Shown in pieces: positions 1-7,929 of a DNA stretch of 64,000 nucleotides. Location of the stretch: contig NZ_OY725712.1 of assembly GCF_963360655.1 (NCBI RefSeq), positions 1,116,001 through 1,180,000 on the forward strand. The letters run 5' to 3'. The notes under the pieces are model-generated. The model was not told the origin of the DNA, searched no databases, and saw only the letters and a program-made list of their open reading frames with translations. The position numbers were made by a program, and so were the translations under genes. Numbering within the stretch: position 1 is the stretch's first letter; every line of letters begins with the position of its first letter. The stretch is from Collinsella aerofaciens. Lineage in GTDB: Bacteria; Actinomycetota; Coriobacteriia; Coriobacteriales; Coriobacteriaceae.

Positions 1-1065
1 ACCGTCGCCAAGTTCGCGCAGACCGTCGCCACCGGCGAGCTCGCCTGCACCGTCATGACCATGACCCCGCCCGACCCCTTCGGCTACGGCCGCATCAAGC
101 TGGGTGCCGACGGCCAGATCGAACGCATCATCGAGCAGAAGGACTGCACACCCGAGCAGGCCGCCACGCTGCTCGAGTGCAACGCCGGCTGCTACGCCTT
201 CGACGGCGCGCAGCTCGCCGCGCACATTGACGAGATCGGCAACGACAACGCGCAGTCCGAGTACTATCTGCCCGACATGCTCGAGATCCTCAAGGGCCAC
301 GGCCAGGCAGTCTCCATCTTCCACTGCGATGACTACCGCGACGGCCTGGGCGTCAACAGCCGCATCCAGCTCGCGCAGCTCACCGCCATCGCGCGCGACC
401 GCATCAACGAGCACTGGATGGCCGAGGGCGTTACCTTCATCGACCCCACGCAGGCCTGGATCGGCCCCGACGCCACCATCGGCCGCGACACCGTCGTGTG
501 GCCGCAGACGCACCTGATCGGCCACGTCACCGTGGGCGAGGAGTGCCAGCTCGGCCCCAACAGCCGTCTCACCGACACCACCGTCGGCAGCGGCTGCATC
601 ATCGATGAGACCATCGCCATCGAGGCCGTCATCGAGAACGGCGTCGACTGCGGCCCGCGCGCCTACCTGCGCCCGGGTACCCACATGCTCGACGGCTCCA
701 AGGCCGGCACGCACGTGGAGATCAAGAAGTCCACGATCGGCGAGGGCTCCAAGGTGCCGCACCTGTCCTACATCGGCGACACGACCATGGGCTCCGGCGT
801 CAACGTGGGCGCCGGCTCCATCACCTGCAACTACGACGGCGTACACAAGCACAAAACCGTCATCGGCAAGGATGCCTTCATCGGTTCCGATACCATGATG
901 GTCGCGCCCGCCCAGATTGGCGACGGCGCGCTCGTGGCCGCCGGCTCCGTCATCACTGAGCCGGTCCCGGCAGACGCACTCGGTCTGGGCCGCGCCCGTC
1001 AGGTAAATATTGAGGGCTGGGCCGCCGATTATCGCCGCCGCCTGCACGAGGACGACGAGGTATAA
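1..1065 (+). CDS. glmU: GlmU, bifunctional UDP-GlcNAc pyrophosphorylase/GlcN-1-P acetyltransferase (5' partial)
   Basis: The reading frame is open from base 1, so the 5' end lies outside the window. The visible 354 codons hold the end of the uridylyltransferase domain (motif DPFGYGRI near the start) and then the left-handed beta-helix acetyltransferase domain of hexapeptide repeats. The acetyltransferase signatures RPGTHM, HVEIKKS, HLSYIGD (catalytic His region), NVGAGSITCNYDG and IGSDTMMVAP are all present in order. The enzyme acetylates glucosamine-1-phosphate and converts it to UDP-GlcNAc for peptidoglycan. It is followed by a strong terminator and then prs, an arrangement (glmU-prs-pth) common in Gram-positive bacteria. 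Confidence 0.96.
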   Translation, partial: TVAKFAQTVATGELACTVMTMTPPDPFGYGRIKLGADGQIERIIEQKDCTPEQAATLLECNAGCYAFDGAQLAAHIDEIGNDNAQSEYYLPDMLEILKGHGQAVSIFHCDDYRDGLGVNSRIQLAQLTAIARDRINEHWMAEGVTFIDPTQAWIGPDATIGRDTVVWPQTHLIGHVTVGEECQLGPNSRLTDTTVGSGCIIDETIAIEAVIENGVDCGPRAYLRPGTHMLDGSKAGTHVEIKKSTIGEGSKVPHLSYIGDTTMGSGVNVGAGSITCNYDGVHKHKTVIGKDAFIGSDTMMVAPAQIGDGALVAAGSVITEPVPADALGLGRARQVNIEGWAADYRRRLHEDDEV

Positions 1066-1082
1066 CGTTTTACCAAGCATCT

Positions 1083-1115
1083 AAGGAGCCGCTTCCGTGG
1101 GGACGGCTCCTTTTT
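1083..1115 (+). terminator. Rho-independent terminator after glmU
   Basis: A 9-bp stem AAGGAGCCG (1083-1091) pairs with CGGCTCCTT (1104-1112) and runs into five T residues. It separates glmU from prs. Confidence 0.85.
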
Positions 1116-1256
1116 CTATGCTGACCTGCGCGGCCGGATGAGTGGTCGGTTCGTGTCCGTTGACGGTAAAGACGTTATCAAGACTCGATAAACCCCGCCG
1201 CGCGGTTACAATGCAACAAGGCATCTATATGGCATTCGATATAAAGGAGAAGGGTA

Positions 1257-2243
1257 ATGCCGATTAATGATCCCGAGAAGTCGGAGAATATGCGCAAGTC
1301 CATCCGCGTGTATTCCGGTTCCTCCAACCGTCCCCTCGCTCAGAAGATCGCTGAGTTCCTTGGGGTCGAGCTTTCGGGCCTTACGCTAAAGCAGTTCGCC
1401 AACGGTGAGATTTACGCCCGCTACGACGAGACCGTCCGCGGCGCCGACGTCTTCCTGATTCAGTCCGTGGCCGGCGGCAACGTCAACGACATGCTCATGG
1501 AGCTGCTCATCGCCACCGACGCTGCCAAGCGCGCATCCGCCCGCTCCATCACCGCCGTTATCACCCACTACGGCTATGCCCGCCAGGACCGCAAGGCCGG
1601 CCCGCGCGAGCCCATCACCGCCCGCCTCGTCGCCAACCTGCTCGAGCGCGCCGGCGTCAACCGCATCATCACCCTCGACCTGCACCAGGGCCAGATTCAG
1701 GGCTTCTTCGATATCCCGGTTAACCACCTGTCCGCGCTGCCGCTGTTTGGCCAGTACTACAACGACATGCACTTCGACACCGACAACCTGGTTGTCGTCT
1801 CCCCCGATGTGGGCCGCGCCAAGGCCGCCAAGAAGCTGTCCGACATGCTCGGCTGCGACCTGGCCATCGCCCACAAGGGCCGTCCGCGCCACAACGCCGC
1901 CGAGGTCATGGGCATCATCGGTGACATCAAGGGCAAGACCTGCATCATCAACGACGACATGATCGACACCGCTGGCACCCTGTGCGCCAACGTCAAGGAG
2001 CTCAAGGCTATGGGCGCTGGCGATATCTACGTCTGCGCCACCCACGGCATCTTCTCCGGTCCGGCCATCGAGCGTCTGAACGACGCCCCCATCGTCGAGT
2101 GCCTCGTCACCGACGCCATTCCCGTCGAGGTCGGTGGCAAGATCAAGACCATCTCGGTCGCCGAGGAGTTCGCTCAGGCCATCTCCGCCGTTTACCACGA
2201 GGAGCCCGTCTCCACGCTCGTCGGCGGCGACTTCGCGCTGTAG
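1257..2243 (+). CDS. prs: Ribose-phosphate pyrophosphokinase (PRPP synthetase)
   Basis: Class I PRPP synthetase of 328 residues, the usual length. It makes 5-phosphoribosyl-1-diphosphate from ribose-5-phosphate and ATP, the common precursor for the purine and pyrimidine genes that fill much of this window. Visible motifs: KQFANGEIY near the N-terminus, RQDRK, the DLHQGQIQGFFDIP segment that binds ATP/metal, and the PRPP loop DDMIDTAGT. The start at 1257 is supported by AAAGGAG about 7 bases upstream; an internal ATG at 1290 is less well placed. It has its own transcription unit between a terminator upstream and a long hairpin downstream. Confidence 0.97.
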   Translation: MPINDPEKSENMRKSIRVYSGSSNRPLAQKIAEFLGVELSGLTLKQFANGEIYARYDETVRGADVFLIQSVAGGNVNDMLMELLIATDAAKRASARSITAVITHYGYARQDRKAGPREPITARLVANLLERAGVNRIITLDLHQGQIQGFFDIPVNHLSALPLFGQYYNDMHFDTDNLVVVSPDVGRAKAAKKLSDMLGCDLAIAHKGRPRHNAAEVMGIIGDIKGKTCIINDDMIDTAGTLCANVKELKAMGAGDIYVCATHGIFSGPAIERLNDAPIVECLVTDAIPVEVGGKIKTISVAEEFAQAISAVYHEEPVSTLVGGDFAL

Positions 2244-2266
2244 TCGCTCGACCCTCGCATCCCTCC

Positions 2267-2371
2267 GGAAGCCCCGGACACGCCTGCGGGGTTATCACGC
2301 GAACGTCCTCGCCGCTTTGCGGCTGCGGGATGTTCGCTTTGATAACCCCTCCCGGCGTGTCCGGGGCTTCC
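2267..2371. repeat. Long intergenic hairpin between prs and pth
   Basis: A perfect 18-bp inverted repeat (2267-2284 with 2354-2371, GGAAGCCCCGG... with ...CCGGGGCTTCC) encloses a second perfect 10-bp stem (GGGGTTATCA 2288-2297 with TGATAACCCC 2340-2349), a third (GCGAAC 2299-2304 with GTTCGC 2332-2337) and an apical GCCGC/GCGGC hairpin. Nearly the whole 105 nt folds into one rod. No T-run follows directly, so it is not a textbook terminator, although it could end prs transcription. Confidence 0.85.
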
Positions 2372-2485
2372 TGCTGTCTCGGGGCAGCTGTTTTCTGAAA
2401 TGACTTTGCTGCAACCTTTCCTCGCCTTCGGCGGGCGTGGTAGCCTTTGTCGTTGATTGAACTTTTGTGTAACGAAAGGATGAAC

Positions 2486-3115
2486 ATGGCAGCTGCACAG
2501 CCGCTTAAGATTCGCATGGTTGCCGGACTTGGCAACCCTGGCGATGAGTATGCCGAGACCCGCCACAACGCCGGTTTTAAGGCGATCGACGAGCTGGCCC
2601 GTCAGGCCGGCGTCACGTACTGGAAAAACCAAGCAGGCGCCGAGGTCGCGCTCATCAATATCAACGATGCCGAGGAAGAGGGCGGCAAGCGCCAGATCGT
2701 GCTGGTCAAGCCGCAGTCGTACATGAATACCTCGGGTGGCCCCATCTCCAAGCTTTGCCGCGAATACAAAATCAAGGCCGAGGAGCTACTCGTAATCCAC
2801 GACGAGCTCGATATTCCCGCCGGCGACGTGCGTGTTAAGGTGGGCGGCGGCCATGCTGGCCATAACGGCCTGCGCTCCATCATCGACAAGATGGGCAGCC
2901 GCGACTTTAGCCGTATCCGCACCGGCATCGGCAACCCTCCCGGCAAGATGGCCGTGGCAGACTACGTGCTCAAGCAGCTGCGCGCCCGCGAAGCCGAGGA
3001 TTTCCAGGACACCTGCGCCCGCGCCGCAGATGCCGCCGGTCTGGCCATCGTCCACGGCGTAATCTACGCCCGCGATCACGTAAACGGCGCCGCTTCCGCC
3101 AACGGGAAGCACTAA
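2486..3115 (+). CDS. pth: Peptidyl-tRNA hydrolase
   Basis: 209 residues from ATG 2486. The enzyme cleaves peptidyl-tRNA released from stalled ribosomes. The family signatures are clear: VAGLGNPGDEYAETRHNAGF (conserved Asn and catalytic His), VKPQSYMNTSG, the DDLD-type segment VIHDELDIPAG, and GGHAGHNGLRSI. I chose ATG 2486 because AAGGA at 2476-2480 is spaced 5 bases from it; ATG 2480 overlaps the ribosome binding site. The gene follows the prs hairpin and is followed by a 360-base non-coding stretch. Confidence 0.95.
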   Translation: MAAAQPLKIRMVAGLGNPGDEYAETRHNAGFKAIDELARQAGVTYWKNQAGAEVALININDAEEEGGKRQIVLVKPQSYMNTSGGPISKLCREYKIKAEELLVIHDELDIPAGDVRVKVGGGHAGHNGLRSIIDKMGSRDFSRIRTGIGNPPGKMAVADYVLKQLRAREAEDFQDTCARAADAAGLAIVHGVIYARDHVNGAASANGKH

Positions 3116-3128
3116 AACCTACCATTTA

Positions 3129-3304
3129 GGGACAGGTTTATTTTGGCAGCTTTTATCTGCGGAAACGCCGCAGTCGATACATCGCAATAAACATGCTGCC
3201 ACCATACATGCATAACGCCCCAAAGGGGGCCGGCCTCAACGAAGCGCGAGGCCGGCCCCCTTTGCCGTTTTGCCTGATAAAACCGACCAAAATAAACCTG
3301 TCCC
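3129..3304. repeat. GGGACAG repeat pair in inverted orientation around a terminator
   Basis: GGGACAGGTTTATTTTGG (3129-3146) and its exact reverse complement (3287-3304) form an 18-bp inverted repeat separated by 140 bases. The inner DNA carries the pth terminator. The same 18-mer, in the orientation of the right copy, occurs again at 14220-14237. These are members of the dispersed GGGACAG family. Confidence 0.85.
3222..3263 (+). terminator. Terminator after pth
   Basis: A 13-bp GC-rich stem GGGGGCCGGCCTC (3225-3237) pairs with 3248-3260, with AAA before and TTT after, so it can work in both directions. It lies between the two inverted GGGACAG copies. Confidence 0.75.
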
Positions 3305-3365
3305 TTTTTGGCAGGTCACTTTTCCCGCCTGCCAAAGATACACGTAAGCGACATTGCCATGAGGG

Positions 3366-3476
3366 TATAATTTGCACCGTATGTCTGCACAACGCCTGTG
3401 CGCGTACGGTTTTACTCGGGCTACCGTCCATTTCCGTGGAGGCACGGTTCGGCAGCCCTAACAAGAGAGGGGTTCT
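3366..3476 (+). promoter_or_regulatory. -10 box and structured 5' leader of nfnAB
   Basis: A consensus TATAAT lies at 3366-3371; no good -35 is seen at 16-18 bases. The next hundred bases fold into two hairpins: ACCGTA (3376-3381) with TACGGT (3405-3410), enclosing GCACA/TGTGC; and GGGCT-ACCGT (3418-3427) with ACGGT (3444-3448) and AGCCC (3454-3458). Because ACCGT and ACGGT each occur in both hairpins, alternative pairings are possible. The ribosome binding site GAGAGGGG is at 3465-3472. It could be a cis-regulatory leader; I do not recognise a known riboswitch. Confidence 0.45.
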
Positions 3477-4316
3477 ATGTATAAGATCCTGGAGAAGACG
3501 CAGTTCTCGGAGAAGGTGTTCAAGTTCCGCATCGAGGCGCCCGCAATCGCCAAGCATGCGCACGCTGGACAGTTCCTCATGGTTCGCGCCAACGAGACGG
3601 GCGAGCGTGTCCCGTTTACCTTAGCTGGCTGGAACGGTGACGAGGGCTGGGTCGAGTTCATCTTCATGGTGATCGGCAAGACCACCGAGATGCTTTCCAC
3701 CTACGAGGCCGGCGAGTCGCTGCGCGACGTCGTGGGCCCGCTGGGCGTTCCCACCGAGATGGCCGAGGGCCCCTGCGCCGTCATTGGCGGCGGCGTCGGC
3801 CTGGCAATTGCCTTCCCGGTCGCCAAGCACCTGGTCGAGACCGGCCACGAGGTGCACGCCATCATGGGCGCCCGCACCAAGGACCTCCTGCTCATGGAGG
3901 ACCAGTTCCGCGAGCTCCTCGACGAGGACCACATCCACATCACCACTGACGACGGTTCCTACGGCGAGCAGGGCGTTGTCACCGCTCCGCTGGAGCGCCT
4001 GCTGCAGGACAAGGCCGTGAGCCAGGTCTTCTGCGTCGGCCCCGTTCCGATGATGAAGTTCTCGACCCTCACCGCCCAGAAGTACGACACCCCCATCACC
4101 GCGTCGCTCAACCCCATCATGGTTGACGGCACCGGCATGTGCGGCTGCTGCCGCGTCGAGGTGGGCGGCGTGACCAAGTTCGCTTGCGTCGACGGCCCCG
4201 ACTTCGATGCCACCCTGGTCGACTGGGATGACCTTCGTGCCCGCCAGGCCGCTTACCGTTCCGAAGAGGGCGAGTCCCTCAAGGCCTATGAGGAAAAGAG
4301 CTGCGCATGCCACTAG
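3477..4316 (+). CDS. nfnA: NfnA-type subunit, sulfide dehydrogenase/ferredoxin-NADP reductase family
   Basis: 279 residues, with an N-terminal FAD-binding barrel, an NAD(P)-binding fold with VIGGGVGLA at 102-110, and a C-terminal 2Fe-2S segment with C222, C224/C225 and C237 preceded by D217-G-T-G. The Asp/Cys spacing is like that described for the NfnA [2Fe-2S] cluster, where an Asp is a ligand. With the next gene it forms the NADH-dependent reduced ferredoxin:NADP oxidoreductase, which couples NADPH, NAD and ferredoxin by electron bifurcation in anaerobes. Start ATG 3477 follows GAGAGGGG. The stop overlaps the start of the next gene by 10 bases, implying translational coupling. A dihydroorotate dehydrogenase electron-transfer subunit (PyrK) is a related alternative, made unlikely by the partner gene. 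Confidence 0.88.
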   Translation: MYKILEKTQFSEKVFKFRIEAPAIAKHAHAGQFLMVRANETGERVPFTLAGWNGDEGWVEFIFMVIGKTTEMLSTYEAGESLRDVVGPLGVPTEMAEGPCAVIGGGVGLAIAFPVAKHLVETGHEVHAIMGARTKDLLLMEDQFRELLDEDHIHITTDDGSYGEQGVVTAPLERLLQDKAVSQVFCVGPVPMMKFSTLTAQKYDTPITASLNPIMVDGTGMCGCCRVEVGGVTKFACVDGPDFDATLVDWDDLRARQAAYRSEEGESLKAYEEKSCACH

Positions 4317-5716
4317 TTAACGGTCGTTTCGTTGCCGATATGAAGTCGCCCCGCACCCCCGATAACGAGGAGCCGGCTGCCGAGCGCGCCTGCGACTTCC
4401 GCCCCGTCGACAAGGGCTTCACCGAGGAGATGGCGCTGGCCGAGGCCGAGCGCTGCCTCAACTGCAAGAAGCCGTTCTGTGTTGAGGGCTGCCCCGTCAA
4501 CATCAACATTCCCCGCTTTATCGAGCAGATCCGCGCGAAGGACTTCGGCGGCGCTCTCGATACCATCCGCGAGGACTCCATGCTTCCCGCCATCTGCGGC
4601 CGCGTCTGCCCGCAGGAGAACCAGTGCGAGGGCAAGTGCATCCGTGGTAAGAAGTCCGAGCCCGTGGCCATCGGCCAGCTCGAGCGCTTCCTGGGTGATC
4701 GCCCCGAGCTCGCTTCCACGCCCAAGATGGCTCCCAAGAACGGCAAGAAGGTCGCCGTCGTCGGCTCCGGCCCGTCCGGCATCACCTGCGCCGGCGAGCT
4801 CGCCCGCAACGGCTTTGACGTTACCGTCTTTGAGGCCTTCTTTACCGGCGGCGGCGTGCTGGTCTACGGCATCCCCGAGTTCCGTCTGCCCAAGGCAGTC
4901 GTCAAGCGCGAGATTGACGGCCTGGAGGACATGGGTGTCAAGTTTGAGTACAACTCCGTCGTGGGCAACATGGCCACGGCCGAGGAGCTGTTCGAGCAGG
5001 GCTTCGACGCCATCTACGTGGCGACCGGCGCTGGCCTGCCCAAGTTCCTCAACGTCCCCGGCGAGAACCTGCCCAACGTCTTCTTCGCGAACGAGTACCT
5101 CACCCGCGTGAACCTGATGAAGGCCAACAAGTTCCCCGAGTACGACACCCCCACCAAGCACGGCAAGAACGTCGTTGTCTTTGGTGGCGGCAACGTGGCT
5201 ATGGACGCCGTCCGTACCGCCAAGCGTCTGGGCGCCGAGCACGCCATCATCGCCTACCGTCGTACCGAGGACGAGATGCCCTGCCGTCGTGCCGAGCTGC
5301 ACCACGCCAAGGCCGAGGGCGTCGAGGTTCTGCCGCTCGTTTCCCCGCTCGAGTTTGTCGCTGGCGAGGACGGCTCCGTGTGCGCCGTCAAGGTCCAGAA
5401 GATGGAGCTCGGCGAGCCTGACGAGTCCGGCCGTCGTCGCCCGGTGCCCATCGAGGGCGCCATCGAGGAGATCCCCTGCGACGTCGCGATCTCGGCTATC
5501 GGCACAAACGCCAACCCCTTCGCAAAGAAGATCGGCGGCAAGATGGAGCTCAACAAGTGGGGCTACATCGTCGCCGACGAGGAGACCGGCCAGACCACCG
5601 ATCCCCGCATCTGGGCCGGCGGCGACATCGTCACCGGTGCCGCTACGGTCATTCTGGCGATGGGCGCCGGCAAGAAGGCCGCCGCTTCGATCACCAAGAG
5701 CTTGCTGGGCGAGTAA
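4307..5716 (+). CDS. nfnB: NfnB-type subunit, glutamate synthase small-subunit-like flavoprotein
   Basis: 469 residues with two N-terminal 4Fe-4S cysteine clusters (CLNCKKPFCVEGCP near residue 50 and CGRVCPQENQCEGKC near 100), then a two-dinucleotide-binding flavoprotein fold: VAVVGSGPSGITCA for FAD and VVVFGGGNVAMDA for NAD(P)H, and the GD motif AGGDIVTGAATVILAMGAGKK at the end. The family is shared with the small subunit of NADPH glutamate synthase (GltD), but there is no large GOGAT subunit nearby and the overlap with an NfnA homologue points to the Nfn complex. The start overlaps the previous stop; AGGAAAAG lies upstream. Confidence 0.9.
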   Translation: MPLVNGRFVADMKSPRTPDNEEPAAERACDFRPVDKGFTEEMALAEAERCLNCKKPFCVEGCPVNINIPRFIEQIRAKDFGGALDTIREDSMLPAICGRVCPQENQCEGKCIRGKKSEPVAIGQLERFLGDRPELASTPKMAPKNGKKVAVVGSGPSGITCAGELARNGFDVTVFEAFFTGGGVLVYGIPEFRLPKAVVKREIDGLEDMGVKFEYNSVVGNMATAEELFEQGFDAIYVATGAGLPKFLNVPGENLPNVFFANEYLTRVNLMKANKFPEYDTPTKHGKNVVVFGGGNVAMDAVRTAKRLGAEHAIIAYRRTEDEMPCRRAELHHAKAEGVEVLPLVSPLEFVAGEDGSVCAVKVQKMELGEPDESGRRRPVPIEGAIEEIPCDVAISAIGTNANPFAKKIGGKMELNKWGYIVADEETGQTTDPRIWAGGDIVTGAATVILAMGAGKKAAASITKSLLGE

Positions 5717-5744
5717 TCACCTACAGCGCTAGCCATCAAACGGC

Positions 5745-5782
5745 AAAGTCCCCGTCGAGCACACGCCCGGCGGGGACTTTTT
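5745..5782 (+). terminator. Terminator after nfnB
   Basis: AAAGTCCCCG (5745-5754) pairs with CGGGGACTTT (5771-5780) and is followed by more T residues. Confidence 0.85.
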
Positions 5783-5800
5783 CTATGCCGGCCGCCCAAA

Positions 5801-5833
5801 CCACCACAAAGGGGACAGGCACCTTTGTGATGG
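5801..5833. repeat. GGGACAG-family palindrome
   Basis: CCACCACAAAGG and CCTTTGTGATGG enclose GGACAGGCA. It is 33 nt long and nearly identical to the copy at 38901-38933, including part of the flanks. It sits between the convergent nfnB and the kinase-like gene. Confidence 0.8.
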
Positions 5834-5843
5834 TTTTGGTCGG

Positions 5844-6467
5844 TTAGTCTTCGAGCTGCGCTACTTTGTAGCGGTAGGCTGCGGCAATAACGTCTTTGCA
5901 ACCCTCGCGGCCCAGCTTGGCGCGGTTGACGACGATGTCTTTACCGCTCGTCATCTTCCACTTTCCGGCACTGTAGCGCTTATAGAACGCCTCGCGCGCC
6001 TTCTGCTGCTGCTTGACCAGCTTGGCGCCCTTCTTTTTGTTGAGACCGCGCTTCTTGCGCACGATCTCGACGCGGTCCTCAAAGGGCGCAGTCACCAGCA
6101 CGGCGATGTGGTTGGGGTTGTTGCGCAGCAGATAATCGGACAGACGGCCTTCGATAATGCAGCTCTCGGTCTCACCCAGATCCAAAATCACCTGGCTCAT
6201 CTTTTGGAACAACTTGTCCGAGTACGAACGCGCATCGTAGCGGTCGGGCAGAAACGCCATGTTCTCCACGGCCAGGCGCTCGTCGTAGGCGGCCATCTTG
6301 TCGAGCGACTCGCCCGCGCGCAGCGAAGCACGCACCAGCAGCTCGTTATCGTACAGCGGAATCCCCAGCTCATCGGCGAGGATACGACCAATCTCGTGGC
6401 CCTCGGCGCCAAAGTCGCGCGCGATGGTAATGACCACAGGATTCTTCTTATTCTCCAGATCGCTCAT
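5844..6467 (-). CDS. Cytidylate kinase-like protein (AAA_26-type)
   Basis: 207 residues. The N-terminus VVITIARDFGAEGHEIGRIL is the phosphate-binding region of the cytidylate-kinase-like family, in which the P-loop is relaxed compared with true Cmk. The rest has a typical helical lid (repeated K/R between 140 and 180) and a C-terminal YRYK. The substrate is unknown; proteins of this family are widespread in gut anaerobes and often sit alone. I prefer ATG 6467 because GAAAGGA lies 6-12 bases upstream; an earlier start at 6512 would place 15 codons inside a GGGACAG palindrome. It lies just downstream of the amino-acid importer genes. Confidence 0.75.
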   Translation of the reverse strand: MSDLENKKNPVVITIARDFGAEGHEIGRILADELGIPLYDNELLVRASLRAGESLDKMAAYDERLAVENMAFLPDRYDARSYSDKLFQKMSQVILDLGETESCIIEGRLSDYLLRNNPNHIAVLVTAPFEDRVEIVRKKRGLNKKKGAKLVKQQQKAREAFYKRYSAGKWKMTSGKDIVVNRAKLGREGCKDVIAAAYRYKVAQLED

Positions 6468-6483
6468 CGCGATTCCTTTCTCT

Positions 6484-6514
6484 ATGTGACAAAGGGACAG
6501 TCCCTTTGTCACAT
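6484..6514. repeat. Perfect 31-nt GGGACAG palindrome
   Basis: ATGTGACAAAGGGAC and its exact complement flank a single A at 6499. It lies in the 48-base gap between the permease stop and the kinase-like start, upstream of the latter's ribosome binding site. Confidence 0.9.
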
Positions 6515-6515
6515 T

Positions 6516-7154
6516 CTACGCTGCCACAATACGACGTTGATACGCTCGGACCAGCAGCGAGATACCAAAGTTGAGCACAAAGTACATCGCAAACACCAGG
6601 CCGTAGAGCATAAGCACCTGCGACAGATCGATCGCGTGGGCCATCACGACGTTGGCCGTGTACATGAGCTCGGCCACGTTAATGCCCGAAAGATACGAGC
6701 TGTCCTTGATGACGGTCGTGCACTGGCTAAACAGCGCCGGAATGATCGTCTTAAACGTCTGGGGCAGAATGATGTAGCGCATGGTGGCAAAGAAGCCAAA
6801 ACCCTGGCTCTGCGCTGCCTCAAACTGGCCGCGCGGAATCGAGTTGAGGCCTCCGCGCACAATCTCGGCCATAACAGCGCTGGTAAACAGCGTAAAGGCG
6901 ATGGTCGAAATCACAATGTCCAAACCCTGCACCGTAAAGTAGATAAACAGGATCCACAGCAGGTTTGGCGTGCAACGGAACAGCTCGATATAGGCGCTCA
7001 CCAAAATACGGAATGGACGGGGCGCATAACTTTTAACGAGCGCCAGCACCGTGCCAAAGATGAGCGAGAAAAAGATCGACAGCGCCGAGATCTCGATCGT
7101 CTTAACAAAGCCGCCCCAAATGTAGAGCAGGTTGGTCGCGTTGAAGATTTCCAT
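6516..7154 (-). CDS. Amino-acid ABC transporter permease (second subunit)
   Basis: 212 residues, a polar amino-acid permease of the HisM/GlnP type. Membrane segments are visible from the N-terminus, and the cytoplasmic EAA-like coupling segment is RGGLNSIPRGQFEAAQSQGF around 100-120, followed by ILPQTFKTIIPAL. It partners the permease immediately upstream (start 4 bases after its stop), the receptor and the ATPase to form an importer. The start lies in GAGGCC-rich DNA at the end of the previous gene, so coupling is likely. The exact amino acid cannot be told from sequence. Confidence 0.9.
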   Translation of the reverse strand: MEIFNATNLLYIWGGFVKTIEISALSIFFSLIFGTVLALVKSYAPRPFRILVSAYIELFRCTPNLLWILFIYFTVQGLDIVISTIAFTLFTSAVMAEIVRGGLNSIPRGQFEAAQSQGFGFFATMRYIILPQTFKTIIPALFSQCTTVIKDSSYLSGINVAELMYTANVVMAHAIDLSQVLMLYGLVFAMYFVLNFGISLLVRAYQRRIVAA

Positions 7155-7157
7155 GCG

Positions 7158-7904
7158 CTAGGCCTCCTCTACGTTGTCGAGCCCCAGCTCGGCCAGGCTC
7201 ACACCGCGCGGACGCTCCTTGGAGCGGCGCTCGAGCCACTGCACCAGTATGGCGAGCGGAAAGCAGATGATGAAGTACATAAGGCAGCAGACGATGTATC
7301 CCTGCAGGTAACCGTACAGACTCACAAAGTTGTCGGAACGGTACATAAGGTCGCCGCCGGCCACAAGCGCCAGCACCGACGTATTCTTGACCAGGTTGAG
7401 CGCCTGGTTGCACAGCGGCGGCAGAATGATCTTGAATGTCTGGGGCAGTACGATGTACCAGTACGCCTGCGCACGGGTGAAGCCCTGGCTCTGGGCCGCC
7501 TCCATCTGACCGCGCGGAACCGCCTCGATACCAGTGCGGATGACCTCCGAAATGTAGGCCGCGTGATACAGACCCACGCCCAAGAAGCCCAGCACGAACG
7601 GCGCGATGCGCACCGGCTGGTCGGCACCGGTTATGGCCTGCAAAAACTGCGGACCGGCCATGTACATAAAGAGCACCTGCACGGGCAACGGGGTGTTCTG
7701 GTAAAACTCCACGTACACGCGGCTTATGGCGCGCAGCACGCGCGAGCGAGTGGTAGAGAACACGCCCAGCAGCGTGCCCAGCACCAGCGACAACAGCAGG
7801 CCGGCAACGACCACTTGCAGCGTCACGCCAAAGCCCTCCCAGAAGGGCCCCATATTTTGAAATGTCGTCGACCAACGGTCGGCGTCAAATAATCCTTCGA
7901 GCAT
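7158..7904 (-). CDS. Amino-acid ABC transporter permease (first subunit)
   Basis: 248 residues, HisM/GlnP family. The coupling segment RTGIEAVPRGQMEAAQSQGF and the following VLPQTFKIILPPL are clear; several hydrophobic membrane segments surround them. ATG 7904 was chosen because AAGGAAGG lies just upstream; an in-frame start at 7937 would run into the receptor gene's end. It is the third gene of an ATPase-receptor-permease-permease operon read leftwards. The two permeases are homologous and probably form a heterodimer. Confidence 0.9.
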   Translation of the reverse strand: MLEGLFDADRWSTTFQNMGPFWEGFGVTLQVVVAGLLLSLVLGTLLGVFSTTRSRVLRAISRVYVEFYQNTPLPVQVLFMYMAGPQFLQAITGADQPVRIAPFVLGFLGVGLYHAAYISEVIRTGIEAVPRGQMEAAQSQGFTRAQAYWYIVLPQTFKIILPPLCNQALNLVKNTSVLALVAGGDLMYRSDNFVSLYGYLQGYIVCCLMYFIICFPLAILVQWLERRSKERPRGVSLAELGLDNVEEA

Positions 7905-7929
7905 TTGATTCCTTCCTTGGACGATGCGC

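Noticed and set aside
4307-5716. Glutamate synthase small subunit gltD
   Set aside because: No large subunit nearby and tight overlap with an NfnA homologue make Nfn the better call.
5844-6467. True cytidylate kinase (cmk)
   Set aside because: The phosphate-binding loop and length fit the cytidylate-kinase-like family, not Cmk proper, and no typical partner such as der is nearby.
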